Part shown: positions 22,901 through 27,512 of the stretch, in pieces | Position numbering within the stretch: the stretch's first letter is position 1 | Layout of the letters: each line of letters starts with the position of its first letter | Source: Fluviibacter sp039805865 | Lineage (GTDB): Bacteria; Pseudomonadota; Gammaproteobacteria; Burkholderiales; Rhodocyclaceae | Assembly: GCA_039805865.1 (NCBI GenBank) | Contig: JBDLTI010000023.1 | Coordinates: 1-27,512, forward strand | Length of the DNA: 27,512 nt | Direction: 5' to 3' | Translations under genes and position numbers: made by a program | The notes under the pieces: model-generated | What the model was told of the DNA's origin: nothing | Database searches by the model: none | What the model saw: the letters and a program-made list of their open reading frames with translations, nothing else

Positions 22901-25900
22901 ATGTTCTCGAAGTTCTTTATTGACCGACCGATTTTCTCGGCTGTCATCTCCATCATTATCACCATCGCCGGCCTCGTGGCGATGCTGAGCCTGCCCATTG
23001 CCCAGTATCCGAATATCACGCCACCGCAGATTCAGGTGTCGACGACTTATCCGGGTGCTAACGCCGAAACAGTCTCACAAAACGTTGCTTCACCAATCGA
23101 ACTTCAGGTGAATGGTGCCGACGGCATGCTCTACATGTATTCGACCAATACGGCCGGCAACATGACGCTGAGCATTTTCTTTGACATCAACAAGAATCCC
23201 GCTCTGGCTCAAACCGATGTGCTTAACCGTGTTAATACGGCTTTGCCACAGCTGCCGCAATCCGTACGCAACCAGGGTGTGAACATCCAGCAAAAGAGCC
23301 AGTCGATTATGATGGTTGTGGCCATCAAGGACCCGGACAATAAATACGATCTCACGGAGTTAAGCACGTTTGCAAACATCATCGTGCTCAACGAAGTTCA
23401 GCGGATTCCGGGCGCCAGCATGGCCGCCGTGGGAGGCAACCCCAACTACGCTATGCGTATCTGGCTGGATCCGACCAAACTCACCCTCTACAAACTGACC
23501 ACGAACGATATCGCCAATGCCGTTCGTGCGCAAAACCAGCAGTATGCTGTTGGCCAGCTGGGTCAGCTGCCATCGAATGGCCAGGTGATTCAAAACTTCT
23601 CAGTCACCACCAATGGCATGCTCGAAAGCAAAGAAGAGTTTGAAAACATCATCGTTAAAGCCGGCAAACCTTCGGTCACACCAGGTTCTGAAGGCGCCAT
23701 CGTTCGCCTGCGGGATGTCGGCCGTGCCGAGCTAGGCTCACAGACTTACAACTTTGACGTTAAAACCAATAAGGACAACGCAGCGCTACTGCTGATCTAC
23801 TTCCAGCCCGGTTATAACGCATTGAACGTTGCCGAAGCCGTGAAGGCAAAGCTGGAAGAGCTGAAACCCAGCTTCCCGCCCGGCGTTTCCTACGAGATCG
23901 CGCTGGATGCGACCGAATTCATCAACTCATCTATTGAGGAGGTGATCCACACCTTCTTCGAAGCGATGATTCTGGTGGTGCTGGTTGTCTTCATGTTCCT
24001 GCAAAAGCCAAAAGCCACACTCATTCCACTCGTTGCCGTTCCTGTATCAATTATTGGCACCTTCATCGGCATGAGCCTATTCGGGTTCTCGATCAACATG
24101 CTCACCATGTTTGGCCTCGTGCTGGCGATTGGCCTGGTCGTTGATGACGCCATCGTGGTGATTGAGAACGTCGAACGGATCATGGAAGAAAACCCGAACA
24201 TGAAACCGCGCGAAGCAGCGGCCGTTGCCATGGCGGAAGTAACGGGGCCGATTATTGCTACAACTCTGGTGATGGCGGCTGTGTTCGTACCGGTCGCCTT
24301 TCTGTCGGGGATCACTGGCCAACTCTATCGTCAGTTCGCGCTGACGCTCTCCGTATCGGTCACGCTCTCCTCCATCGTCGCTCTGACGCTTTCTCCGGCA
24401 CTGGCAGCCATTCTGATTCGCGCCAAAGGAGAAGAAGACGAGGTTGCCAAGCCGCGCTTTTTCGTAGGCTTTGAAACACTCTTCAACAAACTACGCGAAC
24501 ACTACATGACAGCGGTTAAGTGGACGATTGCCCACCGGAAACCATCATTCATGATTTTTGGCGGCGTCATTCTCATGCTGGTGGTTTTGTTCCGCATCGT
24601 ACCGGGCTCCTTTGTCCCAGAAGAAGACCAGGGGTATTTATTCGGTGCGGTCATGATGCCGAAGGCAGCCAGCTTACAGCGAACTGCAGCCTTCTCTGAC
24701 ACAGGTGCCAACTGGTTCCAGGATCAACCCGGAGTTGCTTCATCTACGAGCTATGCCGGCTACAGCATCATTGACTCCCAGGTGCTGCCGAGCGCCAGCA
24801 CGCTATTTATTGGCTTGAAGCCATTTGGCGAGCGAACCGACAAGGCATCATCCGCATTCACCATCATTGAAGACGGTCGCAAGCACTTCCAGTCCCAGAC
24901 CGATGGGATCATCATCCCGGTCAATCCGCCATCGATTCCCGGCCTCGGCAACACCGGTGGTTTCCAGATGTGGCTGGAACAAACCGGCACTGGCTCAGTG
25001 GACGAACTGGAAGAGCAGACTATGCGCTTTCTGGCCGCCGCCAAACAGCGTCCGGAGCTGACGGCCGTCAACACAACGTTCACCACCAACGCCCGCGAGA
25101 TGTTCGTTGACGTTGACCGCGGCAAAGCAGAATTGCTTGATGTACCCGTCAATGATGTTTATGACACCCTGCAAACGATGATTGGTTCGCAGTACGTGAA
25201 TCAATTCGCTTACCAGAACCGTTTATGGCAGGTGATTCTGCAAGCGGACGCCAATTACCGCGAGGATCCATCTTCATTCGACACCATGTACGTTCGTTCC
25301 CGTACCGGAGCGATGGTGCCGTTACGGGCACTGATCAGCTACAGTTATCGGGCCAGCCCGGACATTGTGACCCGATTCAACGCCTACCCTGCGGTGCAGA
25401 TTACCGGCAACAATGCTGCCGGCTACAGCTCGGGGCAAGCCATCAAGGTCATGCAGCAGATTGCCGACGAAGTTCTCCCTTCCGGTTACAAAATTGCCTG
25501 GTCAGGCGAAGCCTACGAGCAACTCAAATCCGGAAGCACGGCGGTTTTCGTGTTTGCATTTGCGCTGGTCATGGTTTTCCTGATTCTGGCGGCACTTTAT
25601 GAGAAATGGTCACTCCCATTTAGCGTGATGTTCGCCGTTCCGTTCGCGCTTTGCGGTGCCCTACTGGCCGTCTTCCTGCGCGGCCTCGAAAACGATGTGT
25701 ACTTCCAGATCGGCCTAGTCACACTGATTGCACTCGCCGCCAAAAATGCCATTCTGATTGTGGAGTTTGCCGTCGCCAACGTAGAAGAAAAGGGCATGTC
25801 GATTATCGATGGCGCCCTCCAGGCTGCTGAAATCCGCTTCCGCCCCATCATGATGACTTCTATGGCCTTTATTCTGGGTTGCGTGCCACTGGCCACGGCT

Positions 25901-26113
25901 GTTGGCGCATCAGCCAATAGCCGTCACTCTATTGGCACCGGCATCATCGGCGGCATGATCGGCGCCACCATGATCGCCATTATTTTTGTGCCCCTCTTCT
26001 TCGTCGTCTTTGAAGAAATGGGTGAAAAGAAGAAACAGATGGTGGCTGATAACCCTGCCCAGCCAGGGCCGCATAATCTCGACGCACCGGTTAAAGGGGA
26101 GGCTGCCAAATGA
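22901..26113 (+). CDS. RND multidrug efflux pump, HAE1 family inner-membrane transporter
   Basis: A 1070-residue proton-driven exporter of the AcrB/MexB type. FFIDRPIFSAVISIIITIAG starts the first helix near residue 5. The first porter segment has TYPGANAETVSQNVASPIE (49-67). TM4 carries the proton-relay pair D415/D416 (GLVVDDAIVVIENVER), and TM10 the matching lysine K948 (AAKNAILIVEFA). The two large periplasmic loops and 12 helices are in normal order, and length is typical (about 1030-1070). The HAE1 class exports hydrophobic and amphiphilic compounds rather than metals; the actual substrates cannot be read from sequence. Its stop overlaps the outer-membrane factor ATG (ATGA), so the three genes form one operon. 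Confidence 0.94.
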   Translation: MFSKFFIDRPIFSAVISIIITIAGLVAMLSLPIAQYPNITPPQIQVSTTYPGANAETVSQNVASPIELQVNGADGMLYMYSTNTAGNMTLSIFFDINKNPALAQTDVLNRVNTALPQLPQSVRNQGVNIQQKSQSIMMVVAIKDPDNKYDLTELSTFANIIVLNEVQRIPGASMAAVGGNPNYAMRIWLDPTKLTLYKLTTNDIANAVRAQNQQYAVGQLGQLPSNGQVIQNFSVTTNGMLESKEEFENIIVKAGKPSVTPGSEGAIVRLRDVGRAELGSQTYNFDVKTNKDNAALLLIYFQPGYNALNVAEAVKAKLEELKPSFPPGVSYEIALDATEFINSSIEEVIHTFFEAMILVVLVVFMFLQKPKATLIPLVAVPVSIIGTFIGMSLFGFSINMLTMFGLVLAIGLVVDDAIVVIENVERIMEENPNMKPREAAAVAMAEVTGPIIATTLVMAAVFVPVAFLSGITGQLYRQFALTLSVSVTLSSIVALTLSPALAAILIRAKGEEDEVAKPRFFVGFETLFNKLREHYMTAVKWTIAHRKPSFMIFGGVILMLVVLFRIVPGSFVPEEDQGYLFGAVMMPKAASLQRTAAFSDTGANWFQDQPGVASSTSYAGYSIIDSQVLPSASTLFIGLKPFGERTDKASSAFTIIEDGRKHFQSQTDGIIIPVNPPSIPGLGNTGGFQMWLEQTGTGSVDELEEQTMRFLAAAKQRPELTAVNTTFTTNAREMFVDVDRGKAELLDVPVNDVYDTLQTMIGSQYVNQFAYQNRLWQVILQADANYREDPSSFDTMYVRSRTGAMVPLRALISYSYRASPDIVTRFNAYPAVQITGNNAAGYSSGQAIKVMQQIADEVLPSGYKIAWSGEAYEQLKSGSTAVFVFAFALVMVFLILAALYEKWSLPFSVMFAVPFALCGALLAVFLRGLENDVYFQIGLVTLIALAAKNAILIVEFAVANVEEKGMSIIDGALQAAEIRFRPIMMTSMAFILGCVPLATAVGASANSRHSIGTGIIGGMIGATMIAIIFVPLFFVVFEEMGEKKKQMVADNPAQPGPHNLDAPVKGEAAK

Positions 26114-27512
26114 CCCGTCATTACCCCCGCTCCCTTATCGGCATTCTCATCAGTGCCGGCATTCTCACAGGTTGTGCGGTTGGCCCTGACTACGAGCGCC
26201 CTGACACCAATAATCCCGAATCATTCCGCTCGGCTGCGACTTCGCCTGCACCAACGATCAGTAGTGACGTTCAACTGGCCAGCGATAGCTGGTGGCAAGG
26301 TTTTAACGACCCGGTGCTGAATGAACTGGTCGAGGCGGGACTACAAAACAATCGTGAACTGCAAACGGCTATTGCCAACGTCCGGAAAGCCCGAGGCCAG
26401 CTGATCACCACTCGGGGGAAATTCTTCCCCCAGGTTGAATATTATGGTGCTGGCGAACGCGGCAAATTCTCAGGTCTGAACCAAGACGTGGTGACGAGCA
26501 CACCTGGCAGCCTGACCACTATCGGCACCATGGCGCTACCTGCGTCATGGCAACTGGATGTATTTGGTGGTTTGCGTCGCCAGTACGAGGCGGCAAACGC
26601 CCAAGAGGCTGCCGCCATTGCCACACGCCAGGCAATCGCCTTAAGCGTCGCCGGAGAAGTCGTTAATATTTATGTGACGTTACGATCACTCGATCAGCAG
26701 TTAGTGGTCGCCAAGCAGACACTGGAAAACTACAAAACGACGCTGCGCATTTTCGACCTGCGCTTCCGTTATGGCACAGCCAACATGGTGCAGGTATCGC
26801 AGATTCAGTCTCAGGTCGATGCGGCAGAAGCCTCTATTCCGCCACTGGTTCAAGCTATCGGCCAACAGGAAAACAATCTGAATTTCTTCTTGGGTCGCAA
26901 CCCGGGCACCATTCTCCGCGGCAAACCCATTGACCAACTGATATTACCCACCCCACCAGCCGGACTACCTTCTGATCTTCTAGCGCGTCGACCGGATGTC
27001 CGCCTCTCCGAGCAGCAACTCATCGCGGCCAACGCTCAAATTGGTGCCGTTAAAGCCCAGTTCTTCCCGAGCATCTCGCTGACCGCAACACTAGGAACCT
27101 CGGCGACTGCTCTAGGGTCTTTGTTCGGCCCCGGATCCGCTATCTGGGACTTTGGCCCGACCATGCTGGGGCCACTATTCAAAGGGGGCGAAATCTACGG
27201 TCGCTATATGGCTGCAAAGGCAGAGCAACAGGCGCTAATGTCCCAATATCTACAATCCGTAGAAAATGCCTTCCGGGATACCGACAATGCGCTGATCGCG
27301 ACGACAGAGACGCGCAAGCTGGTCATTGCCCGCCAACAACAGGTCGGCACGCTTAAAACCTATGCCAACCTATCGAGCATGCAGTTCAATTACGGTTACA
27401 CAGATTATCTGACCGTGCTTAATGCCGAAGATAGCTTGTTCAAAGCCCAACTGAATCTGGCACAAAGCCAGGCAGATCGCGCTCTATCTCAAGTATCGCT
27501 ATACATGGCTCT
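26110..27512 (+). CDS. Outer-membrane efflux lipoprotein (OprM/NodT family), 3' end outside window
   Basis: The first 467 residues are present; the frame is open to the end of the window and no internal stop was found. A lipoprotein signal ends in LTGC (C22 lipidated), followed by AVGPDYERP, the classical NodT/OprM start. WWQGFNDPVLNELVEAGLQN begins the first outer-membrane-factor repeat, SWQLDVFGGLRRQYEAA follows, and LLARRPDVRLSEQQLIAANA with GAVKAQFFPSISLTATLG begins the second repeat. The protein should form the trimeric outer-membrane channel for the RND pump encoded upstream. Members are usually about 460-500 residues, so only a short part is missing. The ATG overlaps the pump stop by 4 nt. 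Confidence 0.93.
   Translation, partial: MTRHYPRSLIGILISAGILTGCAVGPDYERPDTNNPESFRSAATSPAPTISSDVQLASDSWWQGFNDPVLNELVEAGLQNNRELQTAIANVRKARGQLITTRGKFFPQVEYYGAGERGKFSGLNQDVVTSTPGSLTTIGTMALPASWQLDVFGGLRRQYEAANAQEAAAIATRQAIALSVAGEVVNIYVTLRSLDQQLVVAKQTLENYKTTLRIFDLRFRYGTANMVQVSQIQSQVDAAEASIPPLVQAIGQQENNLNFFLGRNPGTILRGKPIDQLILPTPPAGLPSDLLARRPDVRLSEQQLIAANAQIGAVKAQFFPSISLTATLGTSATALGSLFGPGSAIWDFGPTMLGPLFKGGEIYGRYMAAKAEQQALMSQYLQSVENAFRDTDNALIATTETRKLVIARQQQVGTLKTYANLSSMQFNYGYTDYLTVLNAEDSLFKAQLNLAQSQADRALSQVSLYMA

Noticed and set aside
1..27512. Mobile elements, CRISPR arrays, tRNA or rRNA genes, defence systems
   Set aside because: No transposase or integrase proteins, no regularly spaced repeats, and no tRNA-like cloverleaf or rRNA sequence was recognised; the gene content is housekeeping and envelope functions.

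Overview
The window is a stretch of ordinary chromosome from a proteobacterium, most likely a betaproteobacterium. The reasons are gene order (glyS-gmhB-plsC-M48 peptidase, birA-coaX, glnA-ntrB-ntrC), a long NadA, and a short BirA without a DNA-binding domain. This placement rests on family recognition, not on a search, and a gammaproteobacterium is not excluded. Genes are densely packed, with no gap above 240 bp. I see no rRNA, tRNA, CRISPR array, insertion sequence or phage gene.

Layout. (1) 1-3216, plus strand: 3' end of glyS, then gmhB, plsC and a YgjP-type metallopeptidase, tightly spaced or overlapping. (2) 3217-10367, minus strand: glnA, a terminator, ntrB, a 125-bp gap, ntrC, birA, coaX and a membrane-anchored TAXI-type binding protein. 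This is the nitrogen-control block. Upstream of glnA are two NtrC-type dyads and a -24/-12 (sigma-54) promoter, and a second -24/-12 match lies between ntrB and ntrC. (3) 10614-11855, minus: a CDF metal exporter. (4) 12002-15552, plus: rhodanese, nadA, a YbhP-like EEP hydrolase and clsB, closely spaced. (5) 15565-17255, minus: gluQ translationally coupled to a TauE/SafE permease. (6) 17353-19136, plus: cytochrome b561 and two secreted YceI proteins, ending at a strong bidirectional terminator. (7) 19200-21192, minus: a small RRM-like protein, ychF and a secreted SYLF-domain protein. (8) 21366-27512, plus: an RND tripartite efflux operon (adaptor, pump, outer-membrane factor); the last gene runs off the window.

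How they work together: glnA/ntrB/ntrC form the classical nitrogen-limitation circuit, in which NtrB phosphorylates NtrC and NtrC drives sigma-54 RNA polymerase at glnA. The ntrC promoter candidate suggests that ntrC, and possibly birA-coaX-TAXI behind it, can be transcribed separately from glnA. gmhB (LPS heptose), plsC and clsB (phospholipids) and the efflux operon serve the envelope. I did not find a clearly novel multi-gene defence or mobile system. The most unusual items are the double-membrane-anchored orphan TAXI protein with a cytoplasmic helical tail, the small RRM-like protein beside ychF, the nested dyads upstream of the cytochrome b561/YceI genes, and the terminator-like hairpin in the efflux-operon leader.
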